NCBI GenBank assembly: GCA_022508865.1
Contig: JAFLUK010000014.1
Coordinates: 1-18,650 of the forward strand
Source of the DNA: Oscillospiraceae bacterium
GTDB taxonomy: Bacteria > Bacillota > Clostridia > Oscillospirales > Acutalibacteraceae
Length of the DNA: 18,650 bases
Reading direction: 5' to 3'
The notes under the pieces: generated by a model
What the model was told of the DNA's origin: nothing
What the model saw: the letters and a program-made list of their open reading frames with translations, nothing else
Database searches by the model: none
Position numbers and translations under genes: made by a program
In this document: in pieces, positions 1 to 7,206 of the stretch
Layout: each line of letters begins with the position of its first letter
How positions within the stretch are numbered: the first letter of the stretch is position 1

Positions 1-1422
1 ATGGTGTTGAAAGAAGTAGAAAATGAAAAAGAAAACTTTGGCAAAAGCGATTTTGGCAAGGGCGAAAAGGTTATGGTGGAATTTGTTTCCGCAAATCCAA
101 CAGGTCCTATGCATATGGGCAACGCAAGAGGCGGCGCCCTTGGTGACTGTCTTGCCGCTGTTCTTCACAAGGCAGGCTATGATGTATGGAGAGAATTTTA
201 CGTCAACGACGCAGGTAATCAGATTGAAAAATTTGCCTGCTCTCTGGAAGCAAGATATTTGCAGATTTACGATTCATCTGTAGTATTCCCTGAAGACGGC
301 TATCAGGGCGAGGATATTACTGTTCTTGCAAAACTTTACAATGATGAAAACGGCGACAAACTTCTGAATGTATCTTCGGAAGATAGAAAGCAAACACTTG
401 TTGACTTTGCACTTCCAAAAAATATAAGCAAAATGCAGTCGGATATGGCAAAGTACAAAATTAACTATGACAAGTGGTTCTTTGAAAGCGAGCTTCACAA
501 CAGCGGAGCTGTTAAGGAAGTTGTGGACATTCTTACAGAAAAAGGGCTTACCTATGAAAAGGAAGGCGCTGTTTGGTACAAGAATGCACAGGTGGTTACC
601 GAAAAACTTCTTGCTGAAGGTAAAAAGCAGGACTACATTGACAAGCTGGAGCTAAAGGACGATGTTCTTATCCGCCAAAACGGAAACCCAACCTACTTTA
701 CTGCCGACATTGCCTACCACAAAAACAAGTTTGACAGGGGCTTTAACACCCTGATTGATGTTTGGGGCGCCGACCACCACGGCCACGTTATGAGAATGAA
801 GGGCGCAATGGACGCAATCGGCTACAACGGCGACAAGCTTGATGTTGTGCTTATGCAGCTTGTTAAGCTGGTTCGTAACGGTGAGCTGGTAAAAATGAGT
901 AAGCGTACAGGCAAGGCTATTCAGCTTGCAGATTTGCTGGAAGAGGTTCCTGTTGACTCTGCAAGATTCCTCTTTAACACAAGAGAAGCAAACAGCCAGA
1001 TGGACTTTGACCTTGACTTGGCTGTTAAAGAGGACAACCAAAACCCTGTGTACTATGTTCAGTATGCCCACGCAAGAATTTGCTCAATTATAAAGGCTCT
1101 TGAAAAGGAAGGCATTACAATCCGCAGTTGCAGTGAGGATGAGCTTACCATGCTGAACGCTCCCGAGGAGCTTGATATTATCCGACACCTTGCTTCCTTT
1201 GAGGAGGAAATCATCAGCGCTGCAAAGGACTATGACCCAACCAAGATTACACGCTATGTAACAGTTCTTGCAACATTGTTCCACAAGTTCTACAACGCTT
1301 GCAGAGTTAAGGGTGATAATGAAGTTCTTACACAGGCAAGGCTTAACCTGTGCGTAGCTGTTAAAACAGTTATAAATAACGTGCTTACAATGTTCAACAT
1401 TACCTGTCCCGACACAATGTAA
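1..1422 (+). CDS. argS: Arginyl-tRNA synthetase, 3' part (5' end outside window)
   Basis: Class I aminoacyl-tRNA synthetase that charges tRNA-Arg with arginine in the cytoplasm. The visible 473 residues include the signature VEFVSANPTGP followed by HMGN (residues 38-41, the HIGH-motif equivalent), the catalytic core with GADHHGH, and KMSKR at about 298-302. The C-terminal DALR-type anticodon-binding domain includes ARLNLCVAV and ends in the usual ArgS way. Family members are about 560 residues, with roughly 120-130 residues before the VEFVSANPTG motif; only about 26 are seen here. So about 100 N-terminal residues lie upstream of the window, and the ATG at base 1 is probably internal, not the true start. 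The gene ends at a terminator shared with the convergent membrane-protein gene. Identity is secure; only the start is missing. Confidence 0.97.
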   Translation: MVLKEVENEKENFGKSDFGKGEKVMVEFVSANPTGPMHMGNARGGALGDCLAAVLHKAGYDVWREFYVNDAGNQIEKFACSLEARYLQIYDSSVVFPEDGYQGEDITVLAKLYNDENGDKLLNVSSEDRKQTLVDFALPKNISKMQSDMAKYKINYDKWFFESELHNSGAVKEVVDILTEKGLTYEKEGAVWYKNAQVVTEKLLAEGKKQDYIDKLELKDDVLIRQNGNPTYFTADIAYHKNKFDRGFNTLIDVWGADHHGHVMRMKGAMDAIGYNGDKLDVVLMQLVKLVRNGELVKMSKRTGKAIQLADLLEEVPVDSARFLFNTREANSQMDFDLDLAVKEDNQNPVYYVQYAHARICSIIKALEKEGITIRSCSEDELTMLNAPEELDIIRHLASFEEEIISAAKDYDPTKITRYVTVLATLFHKFYNACRVKGDNEVLTQARLNLCVAVKTVINNVLTMFNITCPDTM

Positions 1423-1445
1423 TCCACATAAATGTAAACCATAAA

Positions 1446-1478
1446 AAACAGACTACTCCGTAACGGAATAGTCTGTTT
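1446..1478. terminator. Bidirectional intrinsic terminator between convergent genes
   Basis: A 10-bp arm AAACAGACTA (1446-1455) pairs with TAGTCTGTTT (1469-1478), and an inner TCCG/CGGA stem closes a TAA loop. The minus strand continues into a T6 run and the plus strand into a T-rich stretch. It can therefore end both argS and the minus-strand gene at 1497-2096. Confidence 0.85.
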
Positions 1479-1496
1479 ATTTATTGTATTAAAGCA

Positions 1497-2096
1497 TTAT
1501 GCAAGGGCTTCCTGCTCCTTTTTGGGAAGAGTGTTTTCCTGACTGTTTCTTCTTGCAATATCCTTTCTGAACAAAAATCTGAATATTGTTCTTACACAGG
1601 GCTGAATAAAAAACAGCTGTGTGAAAAAAGCAAATGGAAAGTTGTAGCACATCAGCTTCAACCAATTTGCAAGGAGAGTTAAAATGTCAAATTCACCATA
1701 GTAGGGATAATACAGAAAAGCCGCAATAAAGCTCATTGCAGGGCACATAAGCGCCACTGTGGCGCATATGATTGCAGTTTCAAACAGCATTGGGTGGTCT
1801 TTTACAGGATTAAACACTCTGCTTGCCAGCTTGAAAGACAGTGGACTTCCCATAATATTTTCAAGGAGATAGGCAAGGCAAAATTCAATCAATATGCAAG
1901 CCCACAAGGGCAAATATGTACCACACATATAAACCCCGCCTGATTTGCTGATTGCTTCCAGAACAGATGTTGTTCCCTTCACTTCCATAAGCGTACTGCC
2001 GTTTACCACATAAAGACTAAAGAACACAAATGCGTGTACTGTAATCACCACTGTAATAAAGGCAAATACCATTCTTTGAAATTGATTTCTCGGCAT
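1497..2096 (-). CDS. DUF2798-like integral membrane protein
   Basis: A 199-residue polytopic membrane protein with no enzymatic motif. It resembles the DUF2798 family from memory of its pattern: an N-terminal NxFQRxVFAFITVVITVHAF-like segment, then a second half with HPMLFETAIICATVALMCPAMS and NWLKLMCYNFPFAFF-like segments. Four hydrophobic spans are visible at about residues 8-30, 58-80, 103-128 and 136-165. A basic, polar cytoplasmic tail follows (FRKDIARR onward). The start is supported by a GAGGA Shine-Dalgarno about 5 nt upstream. The gene is monocistronic: it has its own promoter, a leader with a terminator-like hairpin, and a terminator shared with argS. Its function is unknown. Family recognition is fairly confident; any role would be a guess. 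Confidence 0.8.
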   Translation of the reverse strand: MPRNQFQRMVFAFITVVITVHAFVFFSLYVVNGSTLMEVKGTTSVLEAISKSGGVYMCGTYLPLWACILIEFCLAYLLENIMGSPLSFKLASRVFNPVKDHPMLFETAIICATVALMCPAMSFIAAFLYYPYYGEFDILTLLANWLKLMCYNFPFAFFTQLFFIQPCVRTIFRFLFRKDIARRNSQENTLPKKEQEALA

Positions 2097-2119
2097 AAAA
2101 ATTCCTCTTTTCCGGCCAC

Positions 2120-2195
2120 AAAAAAAGACACCTGTAGTACAAAATCAAAATACATACTCTGTAATCAGATTTATGTGCAATGCACTACATGTGTC
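2120..2195 (-). promoter_or_regulatory. Leader hairpin with T7 tract (candidate attenuator)
   Basis: In the untranslated leader of the DUF2798 gene, the 14-nt arms at 2182-2195 and 2127-2140 pair as RNA with 12 Watson-Crick pairs, one G-U and one A-G mismatch, enclosing a 41-nt loop. Seven T residues follow directly on the minus strand (2120-2126), then the Shine-Dalgarno and start codon. A competing small hairpin GTGC-ATT-GCAC uses the 3' end of the first arm, so an antiterminator fold is possible. The same inverted repeat could instead be a double DNA operator. No known riboswitch class was recognised. Confidence 0.55.
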
Positions 2196-2223
2196 AATAT
2201 GTGTCCTATTAAATTTCCTATAC

Positions 2224-2252
2224 ATTATATCATTTTTTTACCCATTTGTCAA
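2224..2252 (-). promoter_or_regulatory. Consensus SigA promoter for the DUF2798 gene
   Basis: Read on the minus strand: TTGACA (2247-2252), a 17-bp spacer, then TATAAT (2224-2229). Both hexamers are perfect. The predicted transcription start is near 2217, giving a leader of about 120 nt before the start codon at 2096. The -35 lies in a small dyad, TGTCA-N5-TGACA (2247-2261). Confidence 0.8.
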
Positions 2253-2302
2253 AAGGTGACAGTAACTTTTAAGAATATAAGACCAATACTCCACATCTGC
2301 TT

Positions 2303-2322
2303 CTTTTGTAACGGAACAAAAG
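2303..2322. repeat. Perfect 7-bp inverted repeat upstream of coaD
   Basis: CTTTTGT (2303-2309) and ACAAAAG (2316-2322) flank a 6-nt centre, 12 bp upstream of the coaD -35. It may be an operator or a chance dyad. Apart from this, the two divergent promoters, the DUF2798 leader and a small coaD-leader hairpin (2382-2400), the 353-nt gap at 2097-2449 shows no gene. Confidence 0.4.
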
Positions 2323-2334
2323 AGAATTTATCTG

Positions 2335-2363
2335 TTGACTTTTTTTAAATTAATGATTACAAT
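2335..2363 (+). promoter_or_regulatory. SigA-like promoter for coaD
   Basis: TTGACT (2335-2340), a 17-bp spacer and TACAAT (2358-2363). The leader to the GTG start at 2450 is about 80 nt and holds a small AAGGT/ACCTT hairpin (2382-2400). Confidence 0.65.
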
Positions 2364-2449
2364 TAAAACACAAAATTTCTAAAGGTTTATGAAAGACCTT
2401 GCTAAATGATTTTTATTTTAATATAAAGATTTTTACGGAGGACAAAACA

Positions 2450-2923
2450 GTGTCAATAAAAGCAGTTTATCCCGGAACCTTTGACCCCTTTACAAACGGT
2501 CATCTGGATATGGTAAAAAAGGCGTCAAGGCTTTTTGATAAGGTGTATATCCTCATTGGTGTAAACACAAACAAAAAGCGTTCTTACAATACAGAGCAAA
2601 TGAAACAGGCAATTGAACGTTCCCTTGAAGAAATTCAAATCAAAAATTGTGAGGTGGTTGTTTACAATGGCCTGACAGCTCAATTTGCAAAGGACAACAA
2701 CATCGGCTATATGATAAGAGGGCTACGCAACAATCTGGACTATAACTACGAAGAAAACATTGCAGAGGTAAACAAGCTTGTAAATCCACAGCTGGAATAT
2801 GTATATTTTCGTGCCGAAAATGTTGCAGTTTCATCATCAATGGTAAAGGAGCTTAATTCCTACGGACAAAATGTCAGCAAATATGTTCCCCCTGCGGTAA
2901 TGGAAGTTATTGCAGAAAAATAA
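2450..2923 (+). CDS. coaD: Phosphopantetheine adenylyltransferase
   Basis: Transfers AMP from ATP to 4'-phosphopantetheine to give dephospho-CoA, the penultimate step of coenzyme A synthesis; cytoplasmic. The N-terminus has the nucleotidyltransferase pattern YPGTFDPFTNGH, with TNGH as the (T/H)xGH ATP-binding motif. The central RGLRNNLDYNYE and the late SSSMVKEL motifs are characteristic of bacterial CoaD. I place the start at the GTG at 2450, not at the in-frame ATG at 2399: GGAGG lies 8-9 nt upstream of the GTG, and 157 residues with MSIKAVYPG at the start matches the usual length of about 160. The upstream extension would be AT-rich and unlike the family. The gene is monocistronic with its own promoter and a strong terminator after it. 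Confidence 0.96.
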   Translation: MSIKAVYPGTFDPFTNGHLDMVKKASRLFDKVYILIGVNTNKKRSYNTEQMKQAIERSLEEIQIKNCEVVVYNGLTAQFAKDNNIGYMIRGLRNNLDYNYEENIAEVNKLVNPQLEYVYFRAENVAVSSSMVKELNSYGQNVSKYVPPAVMEVIAEK

Positions 2924-2964
2924 AATCATAAGAATGTCTTACACAAATCATTATCAGATAAAAA

Positions 2965-2999
2965 ACGGACAACATTCTCAAGCAGAGATTGTTGTCCGT
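2965..2999. terminator. Bidirectional intrinsic terminator after coaD
   Basis: ACGGACAAC (2965-2973) pairs with GTTGTCCGT (2991-2999), plus one extra A-T pair. It is followed by AATTTTTT on the plus strand and by a T-run on the minus strand. It serves coaD and the convergent zinc-ribbon gene. Confidence 0.88.
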
Positions 3000-3038
3000 A
3001 ATTTTTTGCTTATAACTTAAAGAATATTGCCTTTAAAA

Positions 3039-3644
3039 TCAGCCCACAAACATATTACTTCTCTTTTTGAAGTAAATGTAGTTAACAAAAATCATAATAA
3101 TACTAACTACAACAGAAATAACGTTTGATGAATAAGCACTTGCACTGATAAGACTGCCAACACTGGAAGCAACGCCGATAATATAGAAAATGTTTATCAA
3201 AGCATTAAGACCATATACAGCCAATAACAATGTAGGGCCTTTCTTCTTATATCCTGCAAGCTGAATTCTTGTAACCACTGCCAATGCAGCAGCTCCAAGC
3301 ATAAGAATTGCTGTTATAATGTCAATTGCCCTAAGTGACGGGAACACAAGGTATACATATGTTCCGCCGCTTCCATACTGTGTGCCTGCAAAAAACTGAA
3401 TAGCGTTAATCACATTTACAACAGCACCTGCAAACAAAGCAAAATAAATCAGGAACTTAAACCAACCCATAGGCTGTGCTGTCTGAATATTCTGCTGCTG
3501 AACATACATTGGCTGGGCAGGTTGCACCGGCTGGTTTGGCTGCTGACCGTACATTGGCTGACCCTGTTGCTGAAGGGGTGTTCCGCACTGGTCACAAAAG
3601 GCTGTTCCATCGGGTACATTTGCATTACATTTTGGACAAATCAT
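3039..3644 (-). CDS. Zinc-ribbon, four-TM membrane protein of unknown function
   Basis: A 201-residue protein with three parts. Residues 1-22 form a short zinc ribbon with Cys3, Cys6, Cys17 and Cys20 (CPKC...CDQC). Residues 25-58 are a Gln/Pro-rich linker with repeated PMYGQQ/PMYVQQ-like units. Then come four hydrophobic spans at about 60-85, 106-130, 137-163 and 174-193. The C-terminus is short and basic. This layout is common among Firmicutes membrane proteins annotated only as zinc-ribbon proteins; the ribbon would face the cytoplasm. The start is supported by AGAGGAG about 9 nt upstream. It has its own promoter with a dyad over the spacer, so it is probably regulated alone. No function can be assigned. 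Confidence 0.85.
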   Translation of the reverse strand: MICPKCNANVPDGTAFCDQCGTPLQQQGQPMYGQQPNQPVQPAQPMYVQQQNIQTAQPMGWFKFLIYFALFAGAVVNVINAIQFFAGTQYGSGGTYVYLVFPSLRAIDIITAILMLGAAALAVVTRIQLAGYKKKGPTLLLAVYGLNALINIFYIIGVASSVGSLISASAYSSNVISVVVSIIMIFVNYIYFKKRSNMFVG

Positions 3645-3675
3645 AATTATGAACTCCTCTCATTTTTATAAATTG

Positions 3676-3704
3676 ATTGTAACAAATAGCCTGTTATTTG
3701 TCAA
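3676..3704 (-). promoter_or_regulatory. SigA-like promoter with embedded dyad (candidate operator)
   Basis: Read on the minus strand: TTGACA (3699-3704), 17-bp spacer, TACAAT (3676-3681). The spacer and the edge of the -35 are covered by a perfect 7-bp dyad, ACAAATA (3682-3688) and TATTTGT (3695-3701), with a 6-bp centre. That is a suitable position for a repressor. It drives the zinc-ribbon gene with a short leader. Confidence 0.7.
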
Positions 3705-3783
3705 TATTTTTCAGTATTCCCTAAATTATTGCAAAACATAAATTTGCGGTAATAAGCCTTACCCAAATTATTCATCTCCAACA

Positions 3784-3814
3784 AAAAACGCCACTCGTAG
3801 TGAATGGCGTTTTT
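3784..3814 (-). terminator. Intrinsic terminator after glgB
   Basis: ACGCCA (3788-3793) pairs with TGGCGT (3805-3810) and is extended by A4/T4, with an optional inner CACT/AGTG pairing. On the minus strand it ends in a T-run. It lies 8 nt beyond the glgB stop codon. Confidence 0.8.
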
Positions 3815-3821
3815 ATAAAAA

Positions 3822-5912
3822 TTATTCTTTTGTTTCTTCTGTCTTTCTGGGCACTCTCTTGGAAGGTGTCTTTGGAACAGTAGTTTTCTTTGCAGGCGCC
3901 TTTTTCTTGGCAGTTGTTTTTGTAGTTGCAGTTGCTTTCTTTGTAGTTGTTGACTTCTTTGCAGTTGTCTTTTTGGTTGTTGTCTTTTTCTTTGCAACCT
4001 TCTTCTTCGGAGGCTCAACCTTTTCAACACACTTAAAGAACATTGCGCTCATTGGCGGAACAGACAGATTAATGCGATAGTCACAATCATGCATCGGTGT
4101 GTTCTCAGCCATAATTCTGTGTCCGTTTGTAATGCCGTAACCGCCGTACTTTTCGTCGTCGGAGTTAAACACCTCGTCATAGAAACCATATTCAGGCACA
4201 CCGATGTTGTAGTCAACTCTGTGCATTGGCTGGAAGTTCATTACACAAACAATGTGGTTGCCGTCCTTGTCCATTCTCTGGAAAGCAATAATAGACTGTG
4301 TATAGTCGTCGTGATGAATCCACTTGAAGCCGTCCCAGTTGTCATCAATCTGGTGCATTGGTTTTTCTGTAAGATAGAAGTTGTTAAGGTCCTTAACATA
4401 GTCCTTAAATCTCCAGTGCTTCTCAAATTCAAGAAGATTCCACTGAATGCTCTCTGTGGAGTTCCATTCGTCAAACTGACCGATATCGGAGCCCATAAAT
4501 GTAAGCATCTTACCTGGGTGAGCCGCCATATAGCCAAGGAACAATCTTACGCCGGCAAACTTCTGGTCGTAGTCGCCCGGCATTTTATTAATGAGAGAAC
4601 CCTTGCCGTAAACAACTTCGTCGTGAGAGATTGGCAAAATAAAGTTCTCGCTGAAGCAATACATAAATGAGAATGTAAGGTTATCATGGTGGAAAGGTCT
4701 CCACAGCGGATCAAGGGACATATAGTGAAGCATATCGTTCATCCAGCCCATATTCCACTTGTAGTCAAAGCCAAGACCGCCGTCCTCAACAGGACGTGTA
4801 ACCATCGGCCAGGATGTACTTTCCTCGGCAATCATCATTGCGCCGGGGTGATACATATGAACAACAGTGTTAAGTCTTTGCAAAAATTCTACAGCTTCAA
4901 GGTGTTCTCTTCCGCCGTATTTGTTGGCTACCCATTCGCCGTCACGACGGTTGTAGTCAAGATAGAGCATAGATGCAACAGCATCAACTCTGATACCGTC
5001 AATGTGATAAATATCAAGCCAATACATAGCAGAGGAAATGAGGAAAGAAATAACCTCGTATCTTGCATAGTCAAATACATAGGTACCCCATTCCTTGTGC
5101 TCTCCGCGTCTGGAATCAAGGTACTCATAGCAGGTTGTGCCGTCAAAGCGGCCAAGACCGTGGGCGTCCTTTGGGAAGTGGGCAGGTACCCAGTCAAGGA
5201 TAACGCCAATGCCTGCCTGGTGACAGGTGTCGATAAAGCTCATAAAGTCAAACGGTGTACCATAACGTGATGTGGGAGCAAAGTAGCCTGTTACCTGATA
5301 ACCCCAGCTTCCGTCAAATGGATATTCTGTAATAGGCATCATTTCAATGTGAGTATAGCCCATTTCCTTTACATACGGAACAAGCTCTTCTGCCAGCTTT
5401 TTGTAGTCAAACACGCTGCCGTCCATATATTTACGCCATGAACCTGCATGGATTTCGTAAATATTCATCGGCTTTTCAAGGTGATTTGTCTTATCCTCTC
5501 TCTCCATCCACCGGGAGTCGCCCCAATTATAGCCGAAAAGGTCAAATACAACAGATGCATTGTCGGGACGAACCTGTGAATAAAAGGCGTAGGGGTCGGA
5601 CTTCAGCTGTTTTTCAAACCAAGGTGTTTCAACACAATACTTGTAAATATCTAAATGCTTAACCCCTTCAATAAACAGCTCCCAAACACCAAGTTCACTG
5701 ATTTTATACATATGGTTAGCATTCTGATCCCAACCGTTAAAGTCACCTACAACGGATACCGAAAGGGCGTTTGGCGCCCAAACCCTAAATACTATACCGT
5801 CTCTGCCGTCCCAATTAACTCTGTGAGCACCCATAAAGTCATAGGCTCTTACAGCGTCTCCGTCGTGGAAAAGCTCAAGAGGTTTACGAGGGTCATTAAA
5901 CTGATAATTCAT
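3822..5912 (-). CDS. glgB: 1,4-alpha-glucan branching enzyme with Lys/Thr-rich tail
   Basis: Makes alpha-1,6 branches in glycogen by cutting an alpha-1,4 chain and re-attaching it. The 696-residue product has an N-terminal CBM48/E-set module (about 20-125) and a GH13 catalytic barrel (about 150-520). The four GH13 regions are visible: DWVPAHF (Asp240, His245), DGIRVDAV (nucleophile Asp310), IAEES (acid Glu363) and SHDE (Asp431). The C-terminal all-beta domain ends near 628. Residues 636-696 are an extra basic, low-complexity tail built from Lys, Thr and Ala (KKTTAKK-like units), resembling histone H1 or AlgP tails and not normal for GlgB, which is usually about 630-640 residues. The start has AAAGGAGAG upstream. 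No other glycogen gene is in the window; the gene is monocistronic with its own promoter and terminator. Confidence 0.96.
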   Translation of the reverse strand: MNYQFNDPRKPLELFHDGDAVRAYDFMGAHRVNWDGRDGIVFRVWAPNALSVSVVGDFNGWDQNANHMYKISELGVWELFIEGVKHLDIYKYCVETPWFEKQLKSDPYAFYSQVRPDNASVVFDLFGYNWGDSRWMEREDKTNHLEKPMNIYEIHAGSWRKYMDGSVFDYKKLAEELVPYVKEMGYTHIEMMPITEYPFDGSWGYQVTGYFAPTSRYGTPFDFMSFIDTCHQAGIGVILDWVPAHFPKDAHGLGRFDGTTCYEYLDSRRGEHKEWGTYVFDYARYEVISFLISSAMYWLDIYHIDGIRVDAVASMLYLDYNRRDGEWVANKYGGREHLEAVEFLQRLNTVVHMYHPGAMMIAEESTSWPMVTRPVEDGGLGFDYKWNMGWMNDMLHYMSLDPLWRPFHHDNLTFSFMYCFSENFILPISHDEVVYGKGSLINKMPGDYDQKFAGVRLFLGYMAAHPGKMLTFMGSDIGQFDEWNSTESIQWNLLEFEKHWRFKDYVKDLNNFYLTEKPMHQIDDNWDGFKWIHHDDYTQSIIAFQRMDKDGNHIVCVMNFQPMHRVDYNIGVPEYGFYDEVFNSDDEKYGGYGITNGHRIMAENTPMHDCDYRINLSVPPMSAMFFKCVEKVEPPKKKVAKKKTTTKKTTAKKSTTTKKATATTKTTAKKKAPAKKTTVPKTPSKRVPRKTEETKE

Positions 5913-5963
5913 AATATACGCTCTCCTTTAGCAGTGTATTTAAAAACACACTTGTATACATAT

Positions 5964-5992
5964 ATTTTACCAATTATTTACCATTAATTCAA
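5964..5992 (-). promoter_or_regulatory. SigA-like promoter for glgB
   Basis: Read on the minus strand: TTGAAT (5987-5992), 17-bp spacer, TAAAAT (5964-5969), with TGG directly before the -10. The leader is about 45 nt. Farther upstream, at 6105-6121, is a TGTGA-N7-TCACA dyad. The rest of the gap at 5913-6208 is AT-rich with nothing else recognisable beyond the next gene's terminator. Confidence 0.65.
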
Positions 5993-6172
5993 TACATTTC
6001 GAAAAACCGCAAAACAAATTTTCTTACATTTTTTGTGTATTTTGCACAATATTATTAGGGTTTTTCATCCTTTAAAATTATATAATTCCGGAAAAGAAAA
6101 ATGATGTGATAACTTTTCACACCATTCTCCCTAAAATAATTTTCAAAAAATAATCTTCACTCTGTAAAAAAG

Positions 6173-6207
6173 CAGGATTAAGTTTTGTATTAATTAAACA
6201 AATCCTG
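6173..6207 (-). terminator. Intrinsic terminator after the PP2C phosphatase gene
   Basis: Arms at 6201-6207 and 6173-6179 (CAGGATT/AATCCTG on the minus strand), with an inner TTTGT/ACAAA stem, then C and a T6 run. It begins almost at the stop codon (6209-6211). Confidence 0.75.
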
Positions 6208-6208
6208 A

Positions 6209-6958
6209 TTACCTTACCTCGCAAACCACAATGGTGGTGTTGTCTACAGCGCCACGGGCATAGACCAAATCCATCATATCATTTACACAGTCCTCAATGC
6301 TGTGGGTTTCAGAAAGAAAGGCTTCAATTTCCTCAAAGCCCAGCATATCCGTCAACCCGTCAGAGCAAATCAAAAATCTATCGCCCTTACGAATTTTTAA
6401 GTCTGTAATATACGGGTCGATTTTAAATTCGTCCGAAGGAATGCCCAAATGTTGAGTAAGAGGGGGCTTTTTAAAAACTGTTCCCTCTGCAACGTGGTCA
6501 ACGGAAATTTTCCTCAATATATCACCACGAAGAATAAAAATTCTGCTGTCGCCAAGGTTGCATGCCTTAACCTCTTTTTTATCAAAGAACAGCATAGCGG
6601 CGGTGGTGCCCATATACTGAATCTTGTGCCGCTGTGCAAAAATGCACACCTTGCGGTTCATAATGTAACAAATATCAGCAATGCTCTGGTGGTCAAAATC
6701 AACAATCGACTTATATATATTGTCAAAAGCAGAGGCAGAAATAGAAGAAGCCACCTCACCGCAGGCTTCTCCACCCATTCCGTCAAAAACGCAGAAGGCA
6801 CCCCTTGTTTCTTTCAGGTTAATTTCTCCTGCAATAGTTCTTTCCTGTCCCTGATTATCCTGGGGAAGAAAATCCCCCATACACCAGTAGTTATCTTGAT
6901 TTTTCTTTCTTACTTTCCCTTTTTTGCAAAGGAAGGCATAGCCGATTTTTCTGGACAT
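6209..6958 (-). CDS. PP2C-family (PPM) serine/threonine protein phosphatase
   Basis: A metal-dependent phosphatase that removes phosphate from Ser/Thr of proteins; soluble and cytoplasmic. In 249 residues all PPM motifs are present: RxxNQD (Asp22), FDGMGG (Asp59, Gly60), GTTA near 118, NLGDSR near 135, ICSDG (Asp200) and VDNTT (Asp239, Asn240). These supply the two-metal site. I choose the ATG at 6958, giving MSRKIGYAF, because GGAG lies 7 nt upstream; an in-frame ATG at 7024 would add 22 residues atypical of the family. In many Firmicutes the homologous PrpC/Stp gene sits next to a PASTA kinase and rsgA; here it stands alone, so its partner kinase and targets are unknown. A good promoter was not found in the 248-nt gap upstream. 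Confidence 0.93.
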   Translation of the reverse strand: MSRKIGYAFLCKKGKVRKKNQDNYWCMGDFLPQDNQGQERTIAGEINLKETRGAFCVFDGMGGEACGEVASSISASAFDNIYKSIVDFDHQSIADICYIMNRKVCIFAQRHKIQYMGTTAAMLFFDKKEVKACNLGDSRIFILRGDILRKISVDHVAEGTVFKKPPLTQHLGIPSDEFKIDPYITDLKIRKGDRFLICSDGLTDMLGFEEIEAFLSETHSIEDCVNDMMDLVYARGAVDNTTIVVCEVR

Positions 6959-7137
6959 TTTTATTCTCCGTTCCGGCGCTAACCGTTGATAAGATTTACC
7001 AAGCCCTATGTTATACTGTAACACAATTGTAATCTTCTTGCAAGGAAATTTAGTTGTTATTTTGCATAAGATAAGGACTTATTTATTGTGCAAAAAATGG
7101 AAATGCTTTTCAAATTGACAAAATTTTATTTCTTCTA

Positions 7138-7166
7138 TTGCAATAAACCACAACATATGGTAAAAT
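7138..7166 (+). promoter_or_regulatory. Orphan promoter pointing into the 3' end of the ABC-F gene
   Basis: TTGCAA (7138-7143), 17-bp spacer and TAAAAT (7161-7166), preceded by TATGG, which is the same extended -10 seen for glgB and the SDR gene. No plus-strand gene with a ribosome binding site follows, so a transcript would be antisense to the ABC-F 3' end. Alternatively the match is by chance in AT-rich DNA. The gap at 6959-7206 holds no other clear feature, and no convincing ABC-F terminator. Confidence 0.45.
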
Positions 7167-7206
7167 ACACGGCTTTTTCAATTAACCTTGTGTTTTTCTC
7201 TGTTGC

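Noticed and set aside
652..1071. Minus-strand 139-aa frame inside argS, and the similar long antisense frames inside glgB, licD and the PP2C gene
   Set aside because: All lie inside secure genes, lack ribosome binding sites and read as codon-bias shadows.
2151..2180. Alternative minus-strand promoter TTGCAC-18-TATGTA in the DUF2798 leader
   Set aside because: It is much weaker than the perfect promoter at 2224-2252 and lies in the loop of the leader hairpin; kept only as a possible secondary start.
2034..2348. Plus-strand 104-aa frame across the start and leader of the DUF2798 gene
   Set aside because: It overlaps the coding start, leader and promoter of the minus gene, has no ribosome binding site and no recognisable domain.
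3701..4030. Minus-strand frame encoding an Arg/Gln/Leu-rich 109-aa product over the glgB tail
   Set aside because: It is the out-of-frame reading of the repetitive Lys/Thr codons of the glgB tail; low complexity and no separate ribosome binding site.
6105..6121. CRP-like dyad TGTGA-N7-TCACA upstream of glgB
   Set aside because: Spacing is 7, not the 6 expected of a CRP site; it is about 190 bp from the glgB start, and CRP-type control of glycogen genes is not established in this group.
7167..7195. ACACGG...CC-TT-GTGT hairpin as an ABC-F or antisense terminator
   Set aside because: The stem needs a 2-nt bulge, has few pairs, and overlaps the predicted start of the plus-strand promoter; too weak to call.
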